The notes under the pieces: generated by a model | What the model saw: only the letters and a program-made list of their open reading frames with translations | Databases searched by the model: none | Told to the model about the DNA's origin: nothing | Assembly (NCBI GenBank): GCA_038380435.1 | Contig: JAWZYU010000007.1 | Location: forward strand, 86,876,334-86,940,333 | Length of the DNA stretch: 64,000 nucleotides | DNA from: Ryuthela nishihirai | Lineage: Eukaryota > Arthropoda > Arachnida > Araneae > Heptathelidae | Direction: 5' to 3' | In this document: positions 42,511 to 53,002 of the stretch, one piece after another | How positions within the stretch are numbered: the first letter of the stretch is position 1 | Layout of the letters: every line of letters begins with the position of its first letter | Program-made: the position numbers and the translations under genes

Positions 42511-45366
42511 ATGCCGTTAACTAGAAGTATGAATGAATTAGTAAAGTTGATATATAGCTTCAAAGCCGATATGACTACGCTGATGACTGATATGAAAGCC
42601 GATATGACTACGCTGATGACTGATTTGAAAGCCGAAATGACCGCACGAAATAATGAGTTGAGGACTGAGATAGTTTCTCAAAAAGATGATTTGAAAGCCC
42701 AAATGGCCGCACAAAATAATGAGTTGAGAAATAAAAGAGGTGACCTGGCCGCACAAAATAATGAGTTGAGAAATAAAAGAGGTGACCTGGCCGCACAAAA
42801 TACTGAGATGAGAGCTGAAGTGGCTTCTCAAGTTGGTAAGATTATTGATCAGTTCAAGGATAATAAAACCGAACTCAATAGACAATGCAATAGTTTAAAT
42901 GTTGAATTTGTCAGTGAAAAAGATGATCTTAATAGTGTTAAGTTAGATTGTAAACATGGAAAAGAAAAAGAGAAAGTACGAGAGGACTGCGAGAGGAAGA
43001 CTACAAAAGAATCGAATCTTCGCAAGAAAGGAGAATCTCAAAATGTGGATCTGCTACTGGAAATCAAGAATCGTAGAGATAGCGCAGATAATGCCTTTGA
43101 CCACGCAACTACTGGTGATGCATGGCAGAGTGTCTATGTCGCTGGTGACATGTCTACGAACTGTGAAGAACAATCACACAGATCAGAGAGCTGTGAGACT
43201 ATACAGTACGCTTTGCACTTCAAAATACCTAGGTATACAAGTCTGGCACGATCTGAAGAGAGATCCACACGAAAGGTATTCTATTCCTCGCCGTCAGCAA
43301 AATGCGTCCTGGACAATTATCGCAAAGGCAGAGTAACGAGTGGTAATGAGGGGGAACGAAACAGAGTTTACGTTTCGCAGAGTGGTCCGAGTAAAGAAGA
43401 GGCGTCCATTCATCATGGATACAAAGTGCCATTCGACGTTACCCGGGAAGTCGGAGAGATTTTTCCAAAGCATATAGCCACACTCGAATCGTTTATAGAA
43501 AGTGGGGATTTAAGAAAGAAGAATTCCGAAGAATGGCTTAGAAGCGTAACAGGTGATGCTAGTAAAGGAGCTTCAGGCAGAGACAGTACTTCAAAGACTA
43601 ACTTTCTGGATGAAACTAAGCCTCAGAGTTACGATCAGAGAGAAGTGAATCCCTCAGATAATTTCAACGTAGCCACGCTGAATTTCTTTTCTGAACAGTC
43701 AATGTGCAGATTTGGACATTATAACCATTTAGATTATAAGGATATAGAAAAGTTTTATCACGACTACAAGAGCTCTAAAGTGGACAATATCATGTTACAA
43801 AACTCGTCGCTGATCTCCAGAATGAACAATTTGGCAATCATGACTGATATTTCCCTGGTTAATTACAATGAGAGCTCCAAGAAGGTGAATTCGGAAGAAA
43901 CAGCAACTATGACCTCTTCGGGTCATGTGTTTTGCTGGAGACCTGAGTGGCGCCATCGGATGGTGGATAAACACGGTACAGGAGGTGTCGGCGACAAAGT
44001 GAGTCTTGTGTTGGCTCCTGCACTTGCTGCTTTAGGTCTCAAGGTCCCTATGATCTCCGGTCGTGCTCTCCAATTGACGGGAGATACTCTGTACATATTG
44101 GAATCCATCCCTGGCTTCACAGTCGACTGCACTAAAGATAAAATCGAGCAGATGATGGAAGACGTCGGATGCTGCATCGTAGGACAGACAGAGGAGCTGG
44201 TGCCAACAGATAAGGAGATTTACCGCTGCAAGGATCTGACGGCTACCGTAGATAGCGTTCCTCTAATGAGATGCTCAATTGTGTCCAAAAAGCTGGCTGA
44301 AGGAGTGTGCGCTTTGGTTTATGATGTTGAATTCGGAAAAGGAGCTATTGATCTCATCAGTACAGAAGACGCTGTTGATTTAGTTAAGAAAATGGTTGCA
44401 GCATCACAAGCTCGTGGAATGAAGAGTTCAGCTGTTATCAGCAACATGGATTCACCTCTTGAAAACTCTGTTGACAACTCTCTGGAAGTGATGGAAGCTG
44501 TTCAGTGTTTCCTTGGTAACGGATCCTTGGAACTGCAAGAGCTCGTCGAAGAGTTAGGAGAACTTCTGCGTTTTGTGAACATTGTGGATAATAGGGTAGA
44601 TGAAGCATCACGTGTCCGTAAGGTTCTGCATAACGGCAATGCTTTGAACAAGTTTCGTAACATGTTAATAAAACAAGGAGTATCTGAAGATGTTGCAAGC
44701 TGGCTATGTGAAGGTAAAACAGAAAAAATATTGCTAGCAGCCCGACACATCACTGATTTCACTTATACAGGAGAAACAGGTAAGGTTGTCGGATTAGAAG
44801 CTGCAGTTCTAGCAAGAGTATGGAAGGAGGAGATGGACCGAAGAGCTAAAAAGAATTATGGAGCTGATATTATATTTTTGAAGCACCTTGGGGATCAAAT
44901 GGAATCAGGTGAAATATGGCTGAAGGTTCATCACGACAGCTCTGAATTAAGTGAAAGTCAACTGACAAAAGGGTCAGATTGCAGGATGAAAATTCTCCCT
45001 AGATTTTATGTCACTAATGACTTTCATTCCTTGTTACTCTTGATAGAAGTAAAAATCCAAAGAAGAAAACTTTTTACAGGTTTTGCACGAAAACTCTTAG
45101 TCGATTCTTCTCCCTGCAGAGACATAAACGTGTTCACAAGGGCTATAGGCCTTACACGTATTATGTTTGTGGACGAGGCTTCAGTCAGAAAAGAAATCTA
45201 CGTCATAATGAGATTCGCTTTCATTTTGACACAGACGTGGTATATCGCATTCGTCGACGTCCAGCTACAAAGTGCAAGGTGGTTCACGTGGATCGTTTGG
45301 CCCCGTTTCATCGAAGAACTGAAGAAACTTTGGAATCCAGAATTGTTCGGGACGAACAAGACCTAG
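42511..45366 (+). CDS. Gag-like / thymidine phosphorylase fusion ORF (951 codons)
   Basis: One uninterrupted ORF between the LTRs. Residues 1-130 are a charged coiled coil built partly from 33-bp (from 42565) and 42-bp (from 42709) tandem repeats, like the N-terminus of some insect Gypsy Gag proteins. Residues ~150-465 are unrecognised. Residues ~467-824 match thymidine phosphorylase, which splits thymidine into thymine and deoxyribose-1-phosphate: DKHGTGGVGDKVSLVLAPAL (phosphate site), PMISGR, LESIPGF, GCCIVGQ, DLTATVDSVPL and SIVSKKLAEG are all in order, ending GEIWLKVHHD. The family's N-terminal helical segment is mostly missing and no introns are present, as expected of a captured cDNA. 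The last ~125 residues read a zinc-finger and integrase-tail sequence in the wrong frame. Several active-site residues differ from the family, so activity is doubtful. ATG 42511 is the first after the primer site. Confidence 0.85.
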   Translation: MPLTRSMNELVKLIYSFKADMTTLMTDMKADMTTLMTDLKAEMTARNNELRTEIVSQKDDLKAQMAAQNNELRNKRGDLAAQNNELRNKRGDLAAQNTEMRAEVASQVGKIIDQFKDNKTELNRQCNSLNVEFVSEKDDLNSVKLDCKHGKEKEKVREDCERKTTKESNLRKKGESQNVDLLLEIKNRRDSADNAFDHATTGDAWQSVYVAGDMSTNCEEQSHRSESCETIQYALHFKIPRYTSLARSEERSTRKVFYSSPSAKCVLDNYRKGRVTSGNEGERNRVYVSQSGPSKEEASIHHGYKVPFDVTREVGEIFPKHIATLESFIESGDLRKKNSEEWLRSVTGDASKGASGRDSTSKTNFLDETKPQSYDQREVNPSDNFNVATLNFFSEQSMCRFGHYNHLDYKDIEKFYHDYKSSKVDNIMLQNSSLISRMNNLAIMTDISLVNYNESSKKVNSEETATMTSSGHVFCWRPEWRHRMVDKHGTGGVGDKVSLVLAPALAALGLKVPMISGRALQLTGDTLYILESIPGFTVDCTKDKIEQMMEDVGCCIVGQTEELVPTDKEIYRCKDLTATVDSVPLMRCSIVSKKLAEGVCALVYDVEFGKGAIDLISTEDAVDLVKKMVAASQARGMKSSAVISNMDSPLENSVDNSLEVMEAVQCFLGNGSLELQELVEELGELLRFVNIVDNRVDEASRVRKVLHNGNALNKFRNMLIKQGVSEDVASWLCEGKTEKILLAARHITDFTYTGETGKVVGLEAAVLARVWKEEMDRRAKKNYGADIIFLKHLGDQMESGEIWLKVHHDSSELSESQLTKGSDCRMKILPRFYVTNDFHSLLLLIEVKIQRRKLFTGFARKLLVDSSPCRDINVFTRAIGLTRIMFVDEASVRKEIYVIMRFAFILTQTWYIAFVDVQLQSARWFTWIVWPRFIEELKKLWNPELFGTNKT
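42565..42834 (+). repeat. Short tandem repeats in the Gag-like coiled coil
   Basis: A 33-bp repeat (GCCGATATGACTACGCTGAT...) starts at 42565 and 42598. A 42-bp repeat (GCACAAAATAATGAGTTGAG...) starts at 42709, 42751 and, partly, 42793. Both are multiples of three and lengthen the coiled coil in frame. Confidence 0.85.
43909..44982 (+). other. Captured thymidine phosphorylase domain
   Basis: About 358 codons in frame with the Gag-like start. Seen: Lys487-His488 at the phosphate site with Gly where the family has Ser; GRALQLTGDTL where the family has a GRGLGHTGGTL-type loop; Lys for Arg in the usual RDVTATVDS block; Ser and Lys of the SxxxKK block kept. The junctions lie near SSGHVFCW at the start and after SQLTKGSDC at the end. 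Confidence 0.88.
45042..45230 (+). other. Captured C2H2 zinc-finger fragment, out of frame
   Basis: In the frame of position 45042, not that of the 951-codon ORF, the sequence reads two degenerate C2H2 fingers: FCTKTLSRFFSLQRHKRVHK, then a RPYTYYVCGRGFSQKRNL finger ending in histidines (RHNEIRFH). The first cysteine of finger 2 is Tyr, the linker is HKGYRPY in place of HTGEKPY, and finger 1 also lacks a first cysteine. The same frame continues without a stop into the integrase tail. Confidence 0.75.
45231..45365 (+). pseudogene. Gypsy integrase C-terminal remnant
   Basis: VVYRIRRRPATKCKVVHVDR followed by LAPF is the characteristic C-terminal end of Gypsy-type integrases before the 3' LTR. 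It is the only pol sequence left and confirms the element's class. Confidence 0.85.
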
Positions 45367-45377
45367 GAAGGGGGCAG
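45366..45377 (+). other. Polypurine tract
   Basis: GGAAGGGGGCAG lies directly before the 3' LTR, the expected start of plus-strand DNA synthesis. Confidence 0.8.
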
Positions 45378-46015
45378 TGTTACGACAGAAGGAATCTGGC
45401 AACCGAAAGCAAAAAGTTTCAGCCAACGAATAAGAACGTTGGGAGAATTTGGAGAAGAAGAGTGGAGCGTTAACGGTCGTTTTGTGTTGTAACGGTCGTT
45501 GTGTTGTAACGGTCGGAGAGTTCGAAAATGGACGGTGAGCTGTTCTGAGACAGTGCGCGTAAGTATCAAGAAGTAACTTGATGTGTTGTGTATACGCGGA
45601 AGGATAAAAGTGGGATCTTTTATCGTTAAGTATCAAGAAGTAACTTGATGTGTTGTGTATACGCGGAAGTATAAAAGTGGGAACTTTTATGGCTAACTTC
45701 GAATGTCTACACGGACTGTCTTTTTGTTCGGCTAGTGTGTGAAAAGTTATTAGCACAGGACGAGAATTGGTTTACGAGTGAAGATCTTCGGGTGACCTGG
45801 TAAATCAAGTAAAAGGTAGTATTTAGTAAAACGGAGCTGATGTTGTGTGCTCTACGCAGGAAGATTGATGATTTGTGCATGTTAATAGTTGATTTGTTAA
45901 TAAGATACTTCATCCATATTTCCTTTGTAACAATTTACCTTGTATTGAATTTGGTTTTGAAATATAGCTTTTAATACTCACGCTCAGTGGCTATCCATTT
46001 TTGTGATCCGCAACA
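45378..46015 (+). repeat. 3' LTR (638 bp)
   Basis: Same length and, by eye, same sequence as the 5' LTR, including the 67-bp duplication. It is followed by the ATAT target copy at 46016-46019. Confidence 0.95.
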
Positions 46016-46419
46016 ATATTTTCATTTCTATGGAGCCTAATCAAATGACACCCAATTAGTGCATATTTTCGTATCTTCCAATCTCATAATTATCTTAACA
46101 TTACCTTCACTAATCACAATTCCATATCCTATCATGAACAACTTAGAAAGACACACACACACACACTTCTATTCCTTAAAACATTCTACATTAAAATACT
46201 AAACTGTAACTTTCAGATATAGTCAAGAAATCTTTCACAAGTCACATTAGCATTTACATTTGACTGGTTGCATACATGTGAAATTGAAGAATGCCTACAT
46301 AACATTCAACTACAATGATGGATTATTCCCCCTCCCCATTTCTACAGTACAATTGTATTCCACATTTGTAACGAACACATGAAAATGTTAAAATATTAAT
46401 ACTTTCACCAAAAAAAAAT

Positions 46420-46622
46420 GGCCATCCTGTGGCCAAGTGGTTAGCACACTCGGATACTGATATAGGCAACCTGGTTTCTAGCCCCAGATAAGATGTGTGT
46501 GTCTGTGTGTCGTTTTTCTGCTGAGGTCCTGACATCTTCTCAAACCTACTGTGGCATACAAACTGACAGGCTCTTGTCAGACCTCTGTGGCAAGTACTTG
46601 CGTGAGGGGGTATTTATTTTTA
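46420..46622 (+). repeat. SINE A copy
   Basis: Head GTGGCCAAGTGGTTAGCACA, body TTTTTCTGCTGAGGTCCTGA, tail CGTGAGGGGGTATTTATT. It follows an A-run. Confidence 0.85.
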
Positions 46623-46675
46623 TTATTTTCACCAGAAATTCTTGTTGACAAAACTATATGTCACCATTAGTTTAT

Positions 46676-46876
46676 TGGCCGAGTGGTTAGCGTGCTTGAC
46701 TGCTGATCTAACGGAACTGGGTTCGAGCCTCAGGTAAGGCATGGCTGTTTGTGTCGTTTTTCTGCTGAGGTCCTGCCATCCTCTCAGACCTTCTACTATG
46801 GCATGTAAACTGATAGGCTCCTGTCACAACTCTGTGGCAAGCAGCTGCTTGAGGGTGTATTTATTTATTTATTTTA
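46676..46876 (+). repeat. SINE A copy, well preserved
   Basis: Head GGCCGAGTGGTTAGCGTGCT, B box GGGTTCGAGCCTCAG, tail AGCTGCTTGAGGGTGTATTT. It is in the same orientation as the copy 55 bp upstream. Confidence 0.88.
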
Positions 46877-49180
46877 TTATGTAATAGACTAATACTTCAT
46901 TTCACAAGTTCTCTTACCCATTCATCTTCATTAATCCATAGCACATTACTCAATTAATCATTCACTTTAAAAACAAATACAATTTACAACAAATTCAATT
47001 TTTTTTAGATCTCTCTAAACTGATTCATTCCACAACTACATCCTTAAAACAGTAATTAGACTAAGACACAGTGAAGATATTATCTCACTCACACAATACC
47101 TGTGATTTCTACCACTTCAAACAACCATTGACTAAAGTAAATTTCTTTACATTTACTCAAATAGTGGTTGAATTTCATATGAACTTCATTCCATAAACAA
47201 CCTGCTCCACGAGAAGGCCGGGTCGGACATTAGGTGCTACACGTGGCCCGTTTTGTGCATCATCACTAGGGATCGGTACACAGCTCTCCTTCCAGTTTAC
47301 GCCTAGCTACCATTTACAGGTCAGCTACCATTTATAGGTCCTCGATAATAGTTTTTTCTTTTTTCTTTTCCAGTTCAATTGCATTTTTTTATCACACACA
47401 CAAGTTAACTATGCTGTGTATGTCCATGCTTTCCTGCAATATTGATTAAAATCTATTTTTTCTACAGTTTTCTCTTCCTGTGTGAACAGAGCAATCGTTA
47501 ATTGCTCTGTTACACTCTTGTAACACTCTAAGTAACACTCTTGAAAAATATCAGTGTGAATGAATTTATCTAATATCTGTTACCATTCACACTTAATGAC
47601 CCATTTCTACCAGTATTTTGTGCATTACACTACTGGATTCCAGAATGTTCAGAAGAAAACAAACAAGATAAATATTGAAATTCTGACATTTGGAAACACT
47701 ACATCAGTTATTCAACGTATGGTTCAGAAATCTTCACTCATTACCAATGAGACTTTATTATCTAATTTATATCTTTCTATTTCTTATATCTCCTAAAACT
47801 TTTCTCTTTCACTATGTATACATACAGCGCCACGACTCATGAAGTGGTGTTTTCAAATTTAGCTTAAAACAATTTAGATTTCACTAAGGAAATATTTGGT
47901 TCAAATATATCTATAACTTCACCAATGTGATGTCCACTACAAAAATAATTACCACCACCATCTTTTTCCCTTTTACATTTCCCTAACAGTATTCTTCATA
48001 CGTCACAGAGTCATATCTGAGACACTAATACTCATGTAAAAAGAAAACGAAACAGTTTGGTTTCGTATAAATGTTAAGTGTGAGTATCATTCCCGAATGC
48101 ACGCAACAAAAATTACTACTGATTGAAACTGCAACAGTTTTATATTTACATGTAGGTGAGTCGTTGTGCACAGAGGTAACTTCAATCCGAAGAAAGATAC
48201 ATCATTCAAAATTTATAGATTCTATAAGTGATTTATTATTCCAAACTTTCAATGCTATGTAGTGTGAAAACCCAAAGAATAATATCAGGTATCAATAATA
48301 TCATAATCAATGTATTACCATTCAGTACATAATTTTTTTTCTCATTATACATGCTACATTCTACTCATTACAAGAACTATAAACATTCTCAAAATAACGA
48401 AGAAAAAAGAAAAAAACACTAGTCTCGGATAAATGTGAACAGTGCACGACCAATGACTACATTACCAAACAAGTAGCATTTCTGCTTCGTAACAGACATG
48501 TCATATATTTCCAAAATGGTTTAGAAGACACCCGAAATAATTTCCCTTCTCTTATCCTTTCGACTATTCTCAAATCCTCCCACTCCCATTCCATTCCATT
48601 TCCAACTGCACGCCCGCGCGAACACACACACACACATATATATATGCATGTTGCTGTTTATGAATAATTTTCTGTATTTCAAAAATGTAGTTTCATAGAG
48701 AACATAACATAAACCAAGAGAAAAATTACGGTTCTAATTTATCTACTACACTTATAAGAGTAATGTAGGTATGAGAAAACCGTTCACCACGTATGTTAAT
48801 GACTTTTTATTTTAATGCTGTACATATCTTAAAATACGACCCTCAATGAATAGATTCCAAGCGTATATGTCATGGCCTGTATTTAAAAAAAAAATTATAT
48901 ATCATTTTATTATTTTGTACTTAATTAGAGTGACTGTAATTGGTGGTATGTCGAATTGTAGGAGTGTGCATTACGCACTGTTTTCAGAAAAGTAGCCTTT
49001 TGTTTTTGGAACACAGGCTCCCTTTTTTATTCCAATAGAACTACGACATATAGAAATACCAAGCTTTTCATTTAAATTATTCAACAATAATAACACACTG
49101 GGAAAATTTTATAAAGTAGTCTAAGAAACACAAATTACAGGTGAGAAATGAACACAACCGAAATTGCATGTTGCAGCTTA
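46877..49180. other. AT-rich intergenic stretch
   Basis: No supported gene. An AC microsatellite with TATATA lies near 48625-48650. The last ~150 bp before 49180 lead into the histone H1 promoter region. Confidence 0.55.
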
Positions 49181-49242
49181 CTGAGAGGTCCGATTGAGAA
49201 GTTTGAGACGTCGCGAAAAAGCCGCTTTCCTTCCATCATTCT
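49181..49242 (+). promoter_or_regulatory. Displaced histone H1 promoter and cap site
   Basis: CTGAGAGGTCCGATTG at 49181-49196 has counterparts upstream of H4 (58571-58586, minus strand) and H2B (63453-63468). About 40 bp on, CATCATTCTG (49235-49244) resembles the histone cap-site consensus (PyCATTCPu). The H1 coding region lies 7.6 kb away because a LINE is inserted immediately after this point. Confidence 0.6.
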
Positions 49243-49440
49243 GTTGTGGAAGTTTTTTTTTGGCGCGTAGAAGTTGTGGCGAGTGGTTGTATGATTTGTG
49301 CTCCGTTTGTATTCCAGTTTTCTGGTTGTTTAACGAGGAGATAGATCAACACAGAATGGCGAACGGAAAGAAAAAAAAACTCACCTACTTCTCCCATCAA
49401 AATCAGAATAAAGAAATCAACAGACTACAGCTCCAGAAAG

Positions 49441-50617
49441 ATGTCAAGTAAAACTGAGCAGGAAAAGAACAATTCAGTGCTTGAAGACGACCTTAAATTA
49501 TCTTCTGAGTCGGATATATCACCAACTAAGTCCATCGAAGATAACATAGAAATGGATAATCCTCCTAAAACAGATATTAAAGATACAAATAAACAATTGG
49601 ATAACAAGAATGAAAAGGTAATATCAGATAATGTATTAACATTAGAGAATAAAAATTACCTTAACTCAACTAATAAAAGTATAACGGAACAAAATAGTAA
49701 TATAAAAGTTGCTGAAAATAACCTAAAACATGTAATTCCTACTTCATTAGACTCTTATAATAACAAAGATTCTGAATTGATTTCTGAAAGTTTAAAAAAT
49801 AAGGATGAACTAGCTCTTGTAATAACAGGCACTAATGATGATATTAGAGGTCTGGATATCAGAAAAGTAACAACATTCTTTTATAAACTTTTGGGAGAAC
49901 ATATCCCAGGAAAATTCATTTCTTTTGGAAGATTATTATTATTTCCAAGAAATAGGGATCAGTATGATAATATTATGAAACTAAAAACATTACTAGACTG
50001 TCCTATTGAGGTCAACATTCCTGAATTCAGAAAATCTGTTCTTGGATCTATTATTGGAGTCCCTACTTCATTGAAAGATGACGATATTTTAGAGTTATTA
50101 GAACAGAGAGTCCTCAGTATAAGGAGAATGCTCCATTACGATAAAAAAAATCGAAGATAATTCTGAAACATTATGCTCACCAACTAATAAAGTAATTATA
50201 GAATTTGAAGGAATTTCACTACCCGATTATGTATATGTAGGCTTCCGAAGATTCAGAATAAAGAAATATAATATACCTCCAAATTTATGTCTTAGATGTT
50301 ATGTCTTCGGACATTCGATATCATATTGTAGAGGTAAATTGACCTGTAAAAAATGTGGAGGGAGACACCACTACAAACAATGTGTGGCCAAAGGATTCAG
50401 ATGTCCAAATTGCAAAGGTCCCCATCCAGCTACATGGTCAGGATGTCAATCAAGAATTATCGCATGTAAAGCAAAATCAATACAATTAGAGGAAGGAATT
50501 AATTGGCAACAAGCCTTAGTCAAAGCCAAATTATTTATCCATAACTATTCTTCCAACGAGAAATTACTTATTAAGAATCATTTTGATACAGAACAGCGTG
50601 GATGGATGGATGGATAA
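49441..50617 (+). pseudogene. LINE ORF1 (Gag-like), frameshifted
   Basis: ATG 49441 begins a 239-codon, Asn/Lys/Ser-rich stretch with an RRM-like or coiled middle part (LVITGTNDDIRGLDIRKV). A frameshift at about 50155 interrupts it. The remainder holds CCHC knuckles typical of Jockey-type ORF1: LRCYVFGHSISYCRG, CKKCGGRHHYKQC and CPNCKGPHPATWSGC. The first knuckle has lost a cysteine (CYVFGH). A zinc-knuckle ORF1 protein would coat the element RNA. Confidence 0.75.
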
Positions 50618-50689
50618 CTTCCCTCAAAATGAATATTCTGGAGTAGTAAGTCTACTCCAACTCATTCAGGTCCTTGTAGGTGTGGAAAA

Positions 50690-52930
50690 AAAACAAAAAA
50701 AAAAGGCATGGATAATCTATAAGTGTTTTATTGGTGGTGATGAGAATTGAGTAGTTGTTGTTAAATCTTCGTGTTGTTTAGTGGTGTTATTGTATTTTGT
50801 AATTAAACCTTCATGTTGTCTGTGTGGTATGTGTGAGAAATTTAAGAGTTGGAAAATTTGGTATGTTATCAGTATTTTTGAATAAGCTTCATGTTGTTGG
50901 TGTTGTAGCTAGAGTAAGTAAGACTACTTGTTATTTTAAACCCCTTTTTGTTTTTTATATATTGATATCTTTTTTTTCTTGGATTTTTTTTTTTGGATCT
51001 CCCTCCCTTGGGAAAGAGGAGAGAGAGAAAAAAGAATTTGTGTATTTTTTTAGATAGGTTTTTTTTTGTCAAAAAAGATTTTTTTTTTTTTAAACTCATT
51101 CCCTGGCAAGGAGAGGAGAGTTTTATTTTTTGTTTTAATTAATTTTTTTGAGAATTAACTATGATTAGTTAAGCATTTTTTAATTATTATTTTTTTCCTT
51201 TCTTTTATGAATTTTTCTTATTTAATTTTGAAATGTTTTTTTTTTTAGAAATTTTTTTTTTGGTAAGTTTTAGATTATATTGAAGAGTTCGCAGTCTCTA
51301 AAGAATTTTATTAGCAGTTTGAGGATTTTTTTGTTGATTGTTTGGTTTTTGTGCTCTAGTATATTTGAAAAGTTAAATACTGTAATATTATGTTTTGTAA
51401 GGTTTGAGTAGTAGGTGTCTCTTTGGGCATTGAAATGTTGGCACTCAAGATTATGTGTTCTATGGTGTGTGGGGAATTACAGAATTTGCAGTTGGGGGAT
51501 GAGATTTTATTGTATGTGTAGAGTGTAGTATTTGTTAGTGCCCAATTGGTTCTGATTTTAGCTATTAAACTCCTTTCAGCTTTGGTTAAGCCATAATCTT
51601 TAAATTTTTGTATGTTGTGATTAATCATGAATCTGTGAGTGGGTTGCATTTGTCTGAAAATATTGTTGTATATCATTGAATAAAAGTGTTTTATTTTGTT
51701 GTTTGTGAATTTGTATGAAGAAGGGAGTTGGGATGGATGTTATGTTTTTTTGGGCTTGTTTTGCTAATGAGTCTGCTTCTTCATTTCCAGTGATGCCAAT
51801 GTGTGAGGGTATCCATTGTATGTGTATGATGTTTTTTATGAGAGATGTTTGGAAATTAGAATATTGCAGTCATTAGAGAAGATGGGGTAGTTAGATTTGT
51901 AAGGGTTGGCGTAAAATAATTCTAAAGCAGATTTGCAGTCTGAGAAGATGACAATTTGTGAGTTGTGAAATGTAAGTGCCCCATTGTATTGCTAGAATGA
52001 TGGCATTTGTTTCAGCTAGTATGATTGGAGAAGCTTGATTAAATTTAAAGGAATAAGATTTTTTTAATTCTGGACATGTGAAGGCTCCTGAGGAAATTTT
52101 TGTGTTGTCATTGTGTGAGCCATCTGTGAAAATTTTGATGTGATTTTTGTATGTTATGTCAATGTGTAGGTTTGACAGGTCTAGCAGTTTATTTGAATCT
52201 AGTGATTGTTTTTGTGTAATTCCTGGAAAACCCAGGGAGATTATGGGGGGGGGGCAGCTTATCCAGGGTGGGAAATTAGGTATGTAGTTTCCACTTGTGT
52301 TGGAATGAATAATTTCTAGTATTTTCTGATTTTGGTTTAAGGTGGAGATGGTATTGGGAGGATTATTGCTAGTGATTTTTTTTTATAATGGGGTGTTGTC
52401 TGTTTTTTGAAATGATTCTGAAAATCAAGTTTGATAGGAGATATTTTTTGTTGATACTAATGGGGGGGATAGCTGTGTCTGCATAGAGATCTATGTTTTT
52501 AGTGCCTTTTGGGATACCCAGTATGTGTCTGATAATTTTAGTTTGTATGGTTTCTAATAAATTTGTGTTGTGTTGTGAAATATTATTTAGTAGTTCAATG
52601 CCATATTGATATTTTGGTGCTATGAGGTTTTGGTATATCAGGAGTAGATTTTTAGAATTACAGCCCCATGTAGAGTGTCCGAGATATTTGAGATATTGAA
52701 ATAGTTTGTTTCCTGTAGTTGTAGCATGTTTGATGTGTTTAGTCCATTTGAGTTTGGAGTCAAAGTGGAGGCCTAGGAATTTTATGTCTTTAACAATTGT
52801 GATTTTTTTGTTGTGTAGGAATATATTTAGTTTTCTGTGGGGGAATTTATTTTTATAAAAAGGTATTATTGATGTTTTATCTATTGATATATTAAGATTC
52901 CAGTCTTTACATTTTTATAAAGCTTTTGGA
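50690..52930 (-). mobile_element. Nested 5'-truncated Jockey-type LINE, minus strand
   Basis: Reading leftwards from about 52930: the end of the RT (CKDWNLNISIDKT), the thumb, an RNase H domain (IFTDGSHNDNTKISSG near 52130; DGS acid intact), and the C-terminal cysteine/histidine block (NCKFCNSPHTIEHIIL near 51480), ending at 51356. The T-rich low-complexity run 50935-51340 is its A-rich 3' tail region. It separates ORF1 from ORF2 of the outer element. Confidence 0.7.
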
Positions 52931-53002
52931 ATACATTATTCCTGACTGTCCGGAGTTAAACCTCATTAAAGACCTACTCTTATCTATTTGTATGGGTGGT
53001 TC

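Larger units (their letters stand above)
41842..46015 (+). mobile_element. LTR retrotransposon (Gypsy-type) carrying captured host genes
   Basis: A complete 4174-bp element: 638-bp LTRs (TGTTACGAC...CCGCAACA), 4-bp target duplication ATAT (41838-41841 and 46016-46019), primer-binding site 42482-42500 and polypurine tract 45366-45377. The internal 2.9 kb lacks protease, reverse transcriptase, RNase H and nearly all integrase. It has instead a Gag-like coiled-coil start, an unrecognised middle part, most of a thymidine phosphorylase, a zinc-finger fragment, and only the last ~45 codons of a Gypsy integrase. It must rely on another element's enzymes to move. The LTRs look identical, so the insertion is recent. 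Confidence 0.92.

Noticed and set aside
42538..42885. Minus-strand ORF with repeated FISQLIILCGQ motifs
   Set aside because: Antisense shadow of the in-frame 33- and 42-bp repeats in the Gag-like coiled coil.
46676..46760. A tRNA gene suggested by GGCCGAGTGGTTAGCG and GGGTTCGAGCC
   Set aside because: The acceptor stem does not close, and the sequence continues into the common SINE A body and tail.
51001..51300. Possible gene in the T-rich stretch
   Set aside because: Low-complexity homopolymer runs, best explained as the A-rich 3' region of the nested minus-strand LINE.
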